Assembly: GCA_025210475.1 (NCBI GenBank)
Contig: JAOARW010000055.1
Span: 62,001-126,000 of the forward strand
Direction of reading: 5' to 3'
DNA length: 64,000 nt
Origin: Carboxylicivirga sp.
GTDB taxonomy: Bacteria; Bacteroidota; Bacteroidia; Bacteroidales; Marinilabiliaceae
Below, in pieces: positions 27,496 to 36,024 of the stretch; position 1 is the stretch's first letter; each line of letters begins with the position of its first letter. A program made the translations under genes and the position numbers. The notes below the pieces were generated by a model. That model worked only from the letters and a program-made list of their open reading frames with translations. It had not been told where the DNA came from and made no database searches.

Positions 27496-28761
27496 TTAGT
27501 TTTTAATTCCTTTCAACAATTCTTTTACCGAAACCACCTTATTATTAACCAATGGCTTAGCCCAAACCGAAATGCTCATGATATAGCCCAATGTGACCAA
27601 CAGGAACATCATGGCCAGTTTTAAGCCAAATACATCACCCAGTGAACCAATGATTAATGGCACCAAAGCGCCTCCGAAAATACCGGAACACAAAATCCCG
27701 GAAAATGCGCCATGGTGATTCTTTACGGAGTTCAAAGCCAGTGAGAAAATGATGGAGAACATCACAGAGATAAAAAATCCACAAGCCGGAAAAGCGATTA
27801 AGGACATTTCGGCATTTCCAAACAGAGCAATCAACACACTCAAAATGGATGCTGTTGTGAATATTCGTAATACCACTCTTGAATCCATCAGTTTTAATAA
27901 CACCAAGCCCAACAAGCAACCAATAGACATTAAGCCCCAAAACCAGGCAACGCTTGATGCACCAGCACCTTCCGGGTCGATGTTGTGATAAGTGCTTAAG
28001 AACTTGCTCATCCAATTGGCCAATCCCTGTTCAGTGCCAACATAGGCCATAATTCCAAGGAAAAACAGGATCACTTTTTTGTCCTTAAGCAATTCCATAT
28101 AAGTTTTAAAAGCGCCCGCCTTTTCGTCTTCCTTGTATTCAACCTTTGGTAACCTTGTTAAAGCCACAATGGCAATTACAATTATAAATACCAACGTGAA
28201 TAACCAATACAAAGAACTCCATGGTAATTGGGCCGGTATCAGTTGACTTAGGGTATGAATTACAACATTACCACCGCCGGTATAATTGGTTAACTCACCC
28301 ATCAGATAACTAAATACATATGGGCTTACAAACGAGGCAGCACCAAATACCAATTGTCCCATTACGGAATAAAAGGCGAAGTTTTCCTCTCCTCCTGCTT
28401 CTCGCATCAACGGATTGATGATGACCTGCAACATGGCCATGCCGATTCCTATAACGAACAGGGATAACAAGGCCACCCAGTATACCGGAAAGAGCGCAAA
28501 TAGAAAGGAACCAGCCAGATTCAATCCAAAGGCCAAAAGCATGGATGATTTTTCACCAAACTTTTCGATCATAGCACCAGCTGGTGCCGACATAATACCA
28601 TAAGCCAGAAAAAATGAGAAAGGCAGAAAAGCCGCCATCGTCAGACTTAACTGGTAGTTCTCAATAATTGCAGGCATGATTGGCCCGAGAATGTTTGTTA
28701 CAAAAGATATAACAAACCATATAAAAAGTATGAGTATTACAATCGCTTTATTTCGTCTCAT
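27496..28761 (-). CDS. MFS sugar transporter (FucP/NagP-like)
   Basis: 421 residues with 12 predicted transmembrane helices. The N-terminal half contains NILGPIMPAIIENYQLSLTMAAFLPFSFFLAYGI and LQVIINPLMREAGGEENFAFYSVMGQLVFGAASFVSPY, patterns of the FucP sugar:H+ symporter family, whose members import fucose, glucose or N-acetylglucosamine. In this locus the likely cargo is the amino sugar or unsaturated product freed in the periplasm by sulfatases and GH88. Encoded between a ROK kinase and a sulfatase on one strand. Confidence 0.87.
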   Translation of the reverse strand: MRRNKAIVILILFIWFVISFVTNILGPIMPAIIENYQLSLTMAAFLPFSFFLAYGIMSAPAGAMIEKFGEKSSMLLAFGLNLAGSFLFALFPVYWVALLSLFVIGIGMAMLQVIINPLMREAGGEENFAFYSVMGQLVFGAASFVSPYVFSYLMGELTNYTGGGNVVIHTLSQLIPAQLPWSSLYWLFTLVFIIVIAIVALTRLPKVEYKEDEKAGAFKTYMELLKDKKVILFFLGIMAYVGTEQGLANWMSKFLSTYHNIDPEGAGASSVAWFWGLMSIGCLLGLVLLKLMDSRVVLRIFTTASILSVLIALFGNAEMSLIAFPACGFFISVMFSIIFSLALNSVKNHHGAFSGILCSGIFGGALVPLIIGSLGDVFGLKLAMMFLLVTLGYIMSISVWAKPLVNNKVVSVKELLKGIKN

Positions 28762-28918
28762 TTAACAACAAGATTTTATAAATAATATCAGAAGCACCCG
28801 CTAAAGCCATTTATATCAAGCTTTGCTTTATCAATGCTCCTGAATAGATTAACCAGCAATCAAATGATGGTCAATCATTAACAAACTAAGAATATGTGTA
28901 CAGATGCTTTAATCTTAA

Positions 28919-29875
28919 CTAAAAAACAACAGGTTCCATTTTATCTACTTTGTCAAAAACAAGTGCTGCAGCGCCAATAAAGCCGGCTTTGTTACCCAAT
29001 GTTGCTTTAACTACTTGGGTAAAAACACTAGTCTCTTTCATGGCTAACTTTAATGCCCGCTTCTTAATTTCTTCGATATAAAAATCACCTGCTTCTGATA
29101 ATCCGCCGCCAATAATGACCTTCTGAGGACTAAACACGTTAACAAATCCGGCAACCCCCATCGCCAGATAATCAAAATGACGGCACAAGATTTTATGGGC
29201 AATTGCCTCGCCCTTCTTATAATTCTGAACAATGTATTTTCCATCAACCACTTCGGGAATTGCTTTGCAATCGTCAACAAGAGCTTGCTTATAATCCCTG
29301 ATCAAAGCCGTAACCGAAGCATGAGCTTCGAGGCACCCTACGGAACCACATTCACACGTTTCGCCATTAGGATCAACCATCACATGCCCCAGTTCAGCCC
29401 CTCTGTTACGATGACCACCATATAATTCACCATTTAATACCATGGCACCACCAACACCGGTTCCGATGGTTAAAAACACAGCATCATCCACATTATCGGC
29501 GGCTCCAAAACGAACTTCGGCCAAGCCCATCATATTGGCATCATTCTCAACAAAAACCGGCTTATTCAATCGACGACTTAAGAGCCCTCCCAAAGGCAAA
29601 CTTTCCCATTCTGGTAGATTTTCGGCACCTCCCAAAACCAAACCATTATCTATAATTCCGGGCGTTCCCAGACCAATACCACTAACTTCTAAATCTTGTG
29701 CTGCAGCATACTCGATTAACTCCTCGCAACAAACAGCAATATTATTGATAACAACATCTCTCCCTTCATTCGCCTGTGTTGGCTTTAATGATTCATTATG
29801 GATAGAACCATCTTCTGCCACTAAAGCATATTTTATATTGGTTCCACCTAAATCTATTCCAATCGCATAGTTCAT
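28919..29875 (-). CDS. ROK-family sugar kinase
   Basis: 318 residues. Phosphate-binding IGIDLGGTNIKYAL (1-18), catalytic VENDAN (Asp112), ATP loop LTIGTGVGGAMVL, and the ROK zinc site formed by His164 and CECGSVGCLEAH (Cys174, Cys176, Cys181). No DNA-binding N-terminus, so this is a kinase and not a NagC-type repressor. Likely substrates are GlcNAc, GalNAc or glucosamine from glycosaminoglycan disaccharides. First gene of the kinase-transporter-sulfatase unit; 157 bp separate it from the transporter. Confidence 0.88.
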   Translation of the reverse strand: MNYAIGIDLGGTNIKYALVAEDGSIHNESLKPTQANEGRDVVINNIAVCCEELIEYAAAQDLEVSGIGLGTPGIIDNGLVLGGAENLPEWESLPLGGLLSRRLNKPVFVENDANMMGLAEVRFGAADNVDDAVFLTIGTGVGGAMVLNGELYGGHRNRGAELGHVMVDPNGETCECGSVGCLEAHASVTALIRDYKQALVDDCKAIPEVVDGKYIVQNYKKGEAIAHKILCRHFDYLAMGVAGFVNVFSPQKVIIGGGLSEAGDFYIEEIKKRALKLAMKETSVFTQVVKATLGNKAGFIGAAALVFDKVDKMEPVVF

Positions 29876-29963
29876 GTCTTTGTCTTTTATTTTCCGTTTT
29901 AATGAAAATCAGGCGTATCAATAACCTTTTCCACAAAACACTTATTTAATCTGGTAACTAACA

Positions 29964-29971
29964 CAAAGGTA
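29964..29971 (-). promoter_or_regulatory. Candidate -7 box, ROK operon
   Basis: TACCTTTG on the minus strand (TAnnTTTG consensus) about 90 bp before the ROK start codon. No clear -33 element. Confidence 0.4.
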
Positions 29972-30012
29972 TGTTTGCCCCTGTTGACACTGAACTAATG
30001 GAGTTTAGACGA

Positions 30013-30049
30013 TTTTAAAATGGTTGAAAATTATATTACAAATGTTGAA
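30013..30049 (-). promoter_or_regulatory. Candidate HTCS operator upstream of the ROK operon
   Basis: On the minus strand, TTCAACCATTTTAAAA (30028-30013) preceded 21 bp upstream by a second TTCAAC (30049-30044). The same 16-bp box, in the same orientation relative to the gene, occurs upstream of susC, the GH88 operon and the PL8 operon. It may also serve the divergent sulfatase gene starting at 30197. Confidence 0.55.
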
Positions 30050-30168
30050 TTCATACAAAATGGCGGCTTATAACCGCCCAGTAGATAATAAAAGCGAAAG
30101 CCTGAAATATTCCGGCAATTCCAAACAGTTGTAATTCTTTTAAACATAAATGAAAGCCTTAACAGCGA

Positions 30169-30176
30169 TAGTTTTG
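30169..30176 (+). promoter_or_regulatory. Candidate -7 box, sulfatase gene
   Basis: TAGTTTTG on the plus strand, 20 bp before the ATG at 30197. Matches TAnnTTTG; -33 element not obvious. Confidence 0.35.
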
Positions 30177-30196
30177 TTTCTTTAGCCTTTTATTAA

Positions 30197-31786
30197 ATGC
30201 TAATTAATATGAGAATCCTCAGGTATTTATTTGTTATCGTCACATTGATTTCATGTGGTTCAGCCGGGCATAAAAATGACCAGAAAGCACCTAATGTATT
30301 GTTTATTGCAGTTGATGATCTTAACGACTGGACAGGCAATTTAAAAGGACATCCCAATGCCATCACACCCAATCTCGATCGCTTATCACAAATGGGTACA
30401 TCCTTTACCAACGCACATGCCTCCATGGCTGTTTGTGTGGCATCGCGTAATTCCCTTTTAAGCGGATTGCATCCAACAACAACAGGTTGGTATGCTTTAG
30501 TTAAAGACCATCATGCAATGGAAGAATCGTATGACGAAGTGATGGGCGATAAGCAAATGTTGCCGGCATTTTTTAAAATCAACGGATACAAAACCTGGTG
30601 TGCAGGAAAGATATTTCATAAGGGAGCCAGTGATTTTGAATTCCTCATTAACGATTTATGGGATGACGTTTTACCTGAATACAAAAGCAAACTCAGACCC
30701 ATTGATTACGAACGCGGTGGTGGATATAAGGGTTATAAGTTCTATCCTTTCCCTAAAGAAGGCAGCCAGGTTAAAAATCACTATGGTGAGAAAATCAGTT
30801 TTGGCCATTCATTGTGCGGAGGCCCGCTTGATGCGAATGACATCCCCGAAGGAAAAATGTATGATGAATTAATTGCCGATTATGCTGTAAGTAAGCTTAA
30901 GGAGAAGCATGATGATCCGTTTTTCTTATCTGTGGGATTTGTGCGTCCTCACGTGCCCTATACCGCTCCCCGTAAATATTTTGACTTATACCAAAAAGCT
31001 GAAATTAAGTTGCCGGAGTGTCCGAATAATGATCTATCTGACATCCCATTGATGGGAAAATCAATTGCATTTAATTACGGAACCAACATGGGCGATTACG
31101 AAATGGTAAAAGGGATGGATGACGACTATTATCGCCATTTGGTACACTCTTATCTGGCGTGTGTATCTTTTGTTGACGATCAACTAGGCAGGGTTCTATC
31201 GGCTCTCGAAAAAAGCGATTATGCGGATAATACGATTATCGTTTTATGGTCGGACCATGGACAAAGCTTTGGTGAGAAGAGAACCTATCGTAAAATGAGT
31301 TTATGGGAAGAATCGACCCACGTGCCATTATACATCGTTTATCCGGGAAATAAATCGGCACAATGCGATCAAGCAGTAAGCTTATTGGATATATACCCAA
31401 CCCTGGTAGATCTTTGTGGACTGCCGAAACCTGATCATTTGGACGGACAAAGCCTGAAGCCATTATTGGAAAAAACAGACGCCGAGTGGAACCATCCGGT
31501 TGTGTCTTCGTGGCGCTATGAAAACTATGCTGTTCGAAGCAATGATTATCGCTATATCCGCTACAGAGACGGTAGTGAGGAGTTTTATGACCATACCATG
31601 GATGAAGGAGAATTCAATAACCTGGCAAACGATGACCAATACAAGGAACAGATTGAATGGCACCGAAGTTTTATACCAAGTTCGCCCACATTGCCGGTAG
31701 GTATGAAGCAATGGACTGGTGACGAGCTGGATGCAACAATCCAAAAATGGCAATCCAATAACACTATGCCAGACTGGTTAAAGTAA
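30197..31786 (+). CDS. Lipoprotein sulfatase, iduronate-2-sulfatase-like
   Basis: 529 residues; ATG 30209 is an alternative start 4 codons in. SPII signal VIVTLISC (Cys20). Sulfatase core: VLFIAVDDLNDWTG, TPNLDRL, then AVCVASRNSLLSGLHPTTTGWY with formylglycine Cys80 in a C-x-A-x-R version of the motif, and IVLWSDHGQSFGEK near the second metal site. The order and spacing of these blocks match iduronate-2-sulfatase and related family S1 enzymes, suggesting removal of a 2-O-sulfate from a uronic acid. It stands alone on the + strand, divergent from the ROK unit and ending in the 31801-31846 terminator. Confidence 0.86.
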   Translation: MLINMRILRYLFVIVTLISCGSAGHKNDQKAPNVLFIAVDDLNDWTGNLKGHPNAITPNLDRLSQMGTSFTNAHASMAVCVASRNSLLSGLHPTTTGWYALVKDHHAMEESYDEVMGDKQMLPAFFKINGYKTWCAGKIFHKGASDFEFLINDLWDDVLPEYKSKLRPIDYERGGGYKGYKFYPFPKEGSQVKNHYGEKISFGHSLCGGPLDANDIPEGKMYDELIADYAVSKLKEKHDDPFFLSVGFVRPHVPYTAPRKYFDLYQKAEIKLPECPNNDLSDIPLMGKSIAFNYGTNMGDYEMVKGMDDDYYRHLVHSYLACVSFVDDQLGRVLSALEKSDYADNTIIVLWSDHGQSFGEKRTYRKMSLWEESTHVPLYIVYPGNKSAQCDQAVSLLDIYPTLVDLCGLPKPDHLDGQSLKPLLEKTDAEWNHPVVSSWRYENYAVRSNDYRYIRYRDGSEEFYDHTMDEGEFNNLANDDQYKEQIEWHRSFIPSSPTLPVGMKQWTGDELDATIQKWQSNNTMPDWLK

Positions 31787-31800
31787 CTTCAAGCAACGAG

Positions 31801-31846
31801 AAATGTCCATAAGAACCTGGAAAAATCAAGAGTCTTATGGACATTT
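31801..31846. terminator. Bidirectional terminator between sulfatase and HTCS
   Basis: 14-bp perfect inverted repeat AAATGTCCATAAGA / TCTTATGGACATTT with an 18-nt loop, between the convergent gene ends at 31786 (+) and 31849 (-). Confidence 0.8.
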
Positions 31847-31848
31847 TA

Positions 31849-34800
31849 TTAATCCCTGTTTCTAATCTTTTCGAGGTGCTCAGTTGGCAAATAGCCAAAA
31901 TGCTTTTTAAAACTGGTAGAGAAGTAGGAAGGCGAGTTAAAGCCCACCATGTAACTGATTTCGGCTACCGAATAACGATTCTCCTCCAACAGCTTAAGTG
32001 CCTGATTAAAACGTACCTTTTTTATAAAATCAGTGGCCGAGGCTCCTGTTATAGCTTTCATTTTCAGATGCAGATTGGATCGACTCATACCCATCTCCCG
32101 CGCAAATAAATCAACCGAAAACTCGGCATCCTGAAGGTGCTCTTCAACCACGGCCAGAGCTTTATCAAGCAATTCCTTATCCAGGTTATTAAATGCAATA
32201 GATTCCGGCTTAATAGAATTGGATTGCGAATACAGTTCCTTGAGTCGTTTCCGCGTCTTTATCAGGTTTTTAATCTTTGCTTCTAGCAGGTTCATCTCAA
32301 ATGGTTTAACCACATAATCATCCGCACCCAACTGATGGCCTTTTATCTGATCGTCGACCGAGTTTTTAGCTGTTACCAGTATCAAAGGAACGTGGCAGGT
32401 TTTTATGTTTTGCTTTAAAGATTTACAAAAGGTTAACCCATCCATTTCAGGCATCATAATGTCCGACACAATCAATTCGGGTTCTTCCTCATAAATTTTC
32501 TCCAATGCTTCTTTACCATTAGCCGCGGTTACAATGTTATAACTGGCTTTTAGATTGTCCCTTAAATAGTTGATGATATCCTTGTTATCTTCGACCAAAA
32601 GCACCGTTTCCGATTTATGCTCTTCTTCCTCAAGCTGAATAATTTCCGCTTCGCGCAATTCAATGCCTGGTTTCGCAGTTTCTTCACTGCTAATCTCCTG
32701 GTGATGAATCAACTCATCTTCGAAATAGTAATCATCGTCAAGAGGAATGCGCACCGTAAATACCGATCCTTTACCCTCTTCGCCTGTTGCCGAAATGGTA
32801 CCATGATGCAGTTCAACCAATCGCTTGGTAAGGGCCAAACCAATGCCTGAACCCGGTTTTGAACTGTTCTCATCGATGCGGTAAAATCGCTCAAATATCA
32901 ATGACAGCTTCTCGGCCGGAATTCCTTTACCTGAATCTTTTACCTGAATCACCACCCAGTTATCTTCGCGGTACAGGTTAATTCCAATGGTTCCTCCCGC
33001 CGGGGTGTATTTGAAGGCATTCGACAATAAGTTAAAGGCAATCTTTTCGATATAGCTCTGATCAAATAAACAATTCAGATTCTCTTCTTTTGAGTCGAAG
33101 GTGTAGATGATGTTATTCTGCGAAGCTGCCAAGGCAAACGATAAATAAATCTCATTTATGAAACCTACCAATTCGTTTCTGCTCACATTTAACTTTAGCT
33201 CTCCAAGTTCTGATTTTCGGAAATCCATCAGCTGATCGATTAGCGTCATCAGGCGTTTGGCATTTCTATAAATGATATCGTGCTGCTTGTTTAGCCAGTC
33301 ATCGGCCCCTTTACGTTCTATTATTTTCTGCAGAGGACTTATGATCAAGGTTAAAGGTGTTCTGAACTCATGCGATATATTGGTAAAGAACTGAAGTTTC
33401 ATTTGATTAACCTCTGTTATTTTGTGTTTCTCCAGCCTTTCGATTCGCAATTGTTGTTGAACCTTTAAGCGTTCGTTCAAGAGCTTATAAGCGACGAAAA
33501 ACAATATGAGCATAACGCAAAAATAAGACAGATATGCCCAGAACGTCTGCCACCACGGAGCTGCCACAATAATCTCCAATGACGACATGGAGTTACTATC
33601 AACCACGCCATCGATAACCGCCCTGACTTCAAAGGTGTAGGAGCCGGGTCGAATATTGGAATAATATGCGTTTCGACTTACATCGCTGTATCGCCATTCG
33701 GCATCGTAACCATCCAGCTTAAACTGATACTTGATTTTATTGGCATCAATGTAGTTGATGGCTGTAAAATCAATGGTAAATACATTCTGATTGTGCGCCA
33801 ATTCAATCGTGGAAGTATGGTGTAAACTTTTTGCCAGTAACCCACTTTCATCACCAGGTTTAATAATGTCATTATACAAACTTAACTGGGTAAAAATAAC
33901 CTCGTTGTTAAAGTTTGTTTCCTTAATATTGGAAGGATTAAAAATGGTAATTCCGTTAATTCCTCCAAATAATAATTCGCCGGTAGTAGCCTTGCAAAAG
34001 GAGTAATTATTGAATTGTGTATCCTGTATACCATCATCTTTGTTGTAATTAATAAACCGTTTGCTTGCGGGATTGTAGCAAGCCAGCCCTCCATTTGTAG
34101 AAATCCACAAAAGTCCGTTATCATCTTCCAGAATCCCATAAACAAAACGGTTAGGTAATCCTTCATTGGTTGAGATGTTAATAAAGTTTCGTTCTATCTC
34201 ATCGAAAACACATAAGCCACTTCGGGTACCAACCCATATTCGTCCCTTACTATCTTCGTTGATACAGGTTATTTCATTGGCCGGAACATACCTGTCTTTA
34301 GTTGAAGTTTGTGAGAAAGCTTCAAAAGTATTTCTTTCGGGATAGAAAATGTTGATTCCTTCAAAGGTCCCAATCCAGATGCGTCCTCTTGAGTCTTCAA
34401 ACAAGTAGGAGATTTGATCGGATGTTAAACGATTTCCTTTTTGATCGATATAAAAGGCGGTAAAGCTTTGATTGGTTTCATCAAAACGGTTCAACCCTTT
34501 CCAGGTGCCAACCCAAATGCGTTGTTTCGAGTCTTTTAATAAGGCATAAACATTATCATCGGAGAGATCGCCCACTTTGCCTGTTGCCCGAAAAACCTTA
34601 TTCTGATTTGTCCTGATGTCGTAATAATTCAATCCCGCGTTGTGAGTTCCGATTAGTAATTTACCCTTATGCCCATATTCAATTGACTTAAGGTTATTGC
34701 TGCTTAATGAATTGCTTTCCTTTTCATTGTGTCGAATCACTTGAATTGATTGCTTGTTCCGATCCCAAAAATTTAGACCATCATCGTTGGTTAAAATCCA

Positions 34801-35898
34801 GAAATTGCCATTCTCATCCTCGCTGATGGCACTCACCACATTATCGCTCAAGGATAAGCGACCTCCGTTTTGGTTGAGGATATCAAACTTAATGTTGGAA
34901 GGGTGGTAATAATCAATGCCTCCAAAGAAGGTACCGAGCCACATGCCGCCATCGATGTCTTTATAAATCGATCGAACAGAATTTTGACTTAAGGCATAAG
35001 GACGATCAAACTCCTCGGCATAATTGGAAAAGGTTTGATTATTTACATCGAGAATACTTAGGCCAATAAAGGTTCCGATCCAAAGCTTACCTGATTCATC
35101 AAAACAAAGTGAACGAACATTATTATTCGACAAGCTATTGGTTTCCGAAATACTATGCTTGAAATGACTGGTAACTTCAAAATGACTGTTTAGTACGATC
35201 ACACCATCTCCCTCGCTTCCTAGCCAGAAAGAGCCTTCTGTATCATTTACAATGGTTCGGATGGGTGCATTATTATCAGGCAGGTTTATTCTCGATACCA
35301 ATTGATTACTCATATCAAAATTAAATAATCCCTGCTCTGTTGCAATCAAAAGGTTGTTACCATAAGCATACAAAGTACTTATATTCTTACCGGCTGCATT
35401 ATCGGGCCACGATAACTTAACTTCATTAAAAGAGTCGGTGTCTTTTTGATAACGAAATAGTTTTCCATAAACAGAAGCGGCCCAAATTTCGCCATTAGCA
35501 AACTGAACAATACTTGATATAAACCGTCCTTCCTTTTGAAGGAACAAGGCATAATTGGTGAACTGTTCGCTTTTATCATCGTACTTACTAATGCCATTAT
35601 TGCCACCAATCCAAACCAGGCCTTCCTGATCGACAAAGAGGCAACGAATGTAATTGGAAATAACCGTTGAATGGGCTTCATCATCGCGAAACACTTTAAA
35701 CTCATAACCGTCGTAGCGATTAAGACCATCTTGTGTGGCAAACCACATATAGCCTGTTGAATCCTGTGTAATGGCAAAAACAGTGCTGTGCGACAGACCA
35801 TCTTTATTGGTAATATTTTTAAATAAAACTGCCCGATCATTGGCTTGTAAACACAAACATGCCATTAAGCCTATCAATGCAAATCTCCACTTTTTCAT
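31849..35898 (-). CDS. Hybrid two-component system sensor-regulator (HTCS)
   Basis: 1349 residues. Signal peptide 1-19; two Reg_prop beta-propellers in the periplasm (repeats such as GYMWFATQDGLNRYDG, RIWVGTWKGLNRFDE); Y_Y_Y domain about 700-780; transmembrane helix about 787-805; HisKA with His843 (NISHEFRTPLT); HATPase with Asn956 (NLLSNAFKYTP) and DSGKGIP; receiver 1098-1215 with Asp1146 (IVSDIMMPEMDG); AraC-type HTH 1257-1342. All signalling residues are present. HTCS proteins bind a glycan breakdown product in the periplasm and activate adjacent utilisation genes. Located beside susCD; likely binds the 16-bp boxes found in this locus (inference). Confidence 0.95.
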   Translation of the reverse strand: MKKWRFALIGLMACLCLQANDRAVLFKNITNKDGLSHSTVFAITQDSTGYMWFATQDGLNRYDGYEFKVFRDDEAHSTVISNYIRCLFVDQEGLVWIGGNNGISKYDDKSEQFTNYALFLQKEGRFISSIVQFANGEIWAASVYGKLFRYQKDTDSFNEVKLSWPDNAAGKNISTLYAYGNNLLIATEQGLFNFDMSNQLVSRINLPDNNAPIRTIVNDTEGSFWLGSEGDGVIVLNSHFEVTSHFKHSISETNSLSNNNVRSLCFDESGKLWIGTFIGLSILDVNNQTFSNYAEEFDRPYALSQNSVRSIYKDIDGGMWLGTFFGGIDYYHPSNIKFDILNQNGGRLSLSDNVVSAISEDENGNFWILTNDDGLNFWDRNKQSIQVIRHNEKESNSLSSNNLKSIEYGHKGKLLIGTHNAGLNYYDIRTNQNKVFRATGKVGDLSDDNVYALLKDSKQRIWVGTWKGLNRFDETNQSFTAFYIDQKGNRLTSDQISYLFEDSRGRIWIGTFEGINIFYPERNTFEAFSQTSTKDRYVPANEITCINEDSKGRIWVGTRSGLCVFDEIERNFINISTNEGLPNRFVYGILEDDNGLLWISTNGGLACYNPASKRFINYNKDDGIQDTQFNNYSFCKATTGELLFGGINGITIFNPSNIKETNFNNEVIFTQLSLYNDIIKPGDESGLLAKSLHHTSTIELAHNQNVFTIDFTAINYIDANKIKYQFKLDGYDAEWRYSDVSRNAYYSNIRPGSYTFEVRAVIDGVVDSNSMSSLEIIVAAPWWQTFWAYLSYFCVMLILFFVAYKLLNERLKVQQQLRIERLEKHKITEVNQMKLQFFTNISHEFRTPLTLIISPLQKIIERKGADDWLNKQHDIIYRNAKRLMTLIDQLMDFRKSELGELKLNVSRNELVGFINEIYLSFALAASQNNIIYTFDSKEENLNCLFDQSYIEKIAFNLLSNAFKYTPAGGTIGINLYREDNWVVIQVKDSGKGIPAEKLSLIFERFYRIDENSSKPGSGIGLALTKRLVELHHGTISATGEEGKGSVFTVRIPLDDDYYFEDELIHHQEISSEETAKPGIELREAEIIQLEEEEHKSETVLLVEDNKDIINYLRDNLKASYNIVTAANGKEALEKIYEEEPELIVSDIMMPEMDGLTFCKSLKQNIKTCHVPLILVTAKNSVDDQIKGHQLGADDYVVKPFEMNLLEAKIKNLIKTRKRLKELYSQSNSIKPESIAFNNLDKELLDKALAVVEEHLQDAEFSVDLFAREMGMSRSNLHLKMKAITGASATDFIKKVRFNQALKLLEENRYSVAEISYMVGFNSPSYFSTSFKKHFGYLPTEHLEKIRNRD

Positions 35899-35917
35899 GC
35901 CTCCCGATTTTAAGTAT

Positions 35918-35925
35918 CAAATATA
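35918..35925 (-). promoter_or_regulatory. Candidate HTCS promoter -7 box
   Basis: TATATTTG on the minus strand, a TAnnTTTG match 20 bp before the HTCS start codon, with TTTA 20 bp upstream as a possible -33 element. Confidence 0.4.
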
Positions 35926-35953
35926 ATAATATCTACTCCATGCCATAAAGCAC

Positions 35954-35985
35954 AAAAGGAGAATGCCTATCGGCATTCTCCTTTT
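35954..35985 (-). terminator. Terminator of the susCD transcript
   Basis: 14-bp perfect stem AAAAGGAGAATGCC / GGCATTCTCCTTTT with a 4-nt loop, 40 bp after the susD stop. It isolates susCD from HTCS, which has its own promoter. Confidence 0.88.
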
Positions 35986-36024
35986 TATTGATCTCAATCC
36001 ACTAAAATCCAATTTATGTAATTC

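Larger units (their letters stand above)
29876..30196. other. 321-bp divergent promoter region (ROK operon / sulfatase)
   Basis: No gene. It contains a minus-strand TACCTTTG box (29964-29971) and a plus-strand TAGTTTTG box (30169-30176), both matching TAnnTTTG, and between them the conserved regulator box at 30013-30028 with a second GTTGAA half site at 30044-30049. Confidence 0.6.

Noticed and set aside
28919-29875. ROK protein as a transcriptional repressor
   Set aside because: No helix-turn-helix N-terminus, and phosphate and catalytic residues of a kinase are intact.
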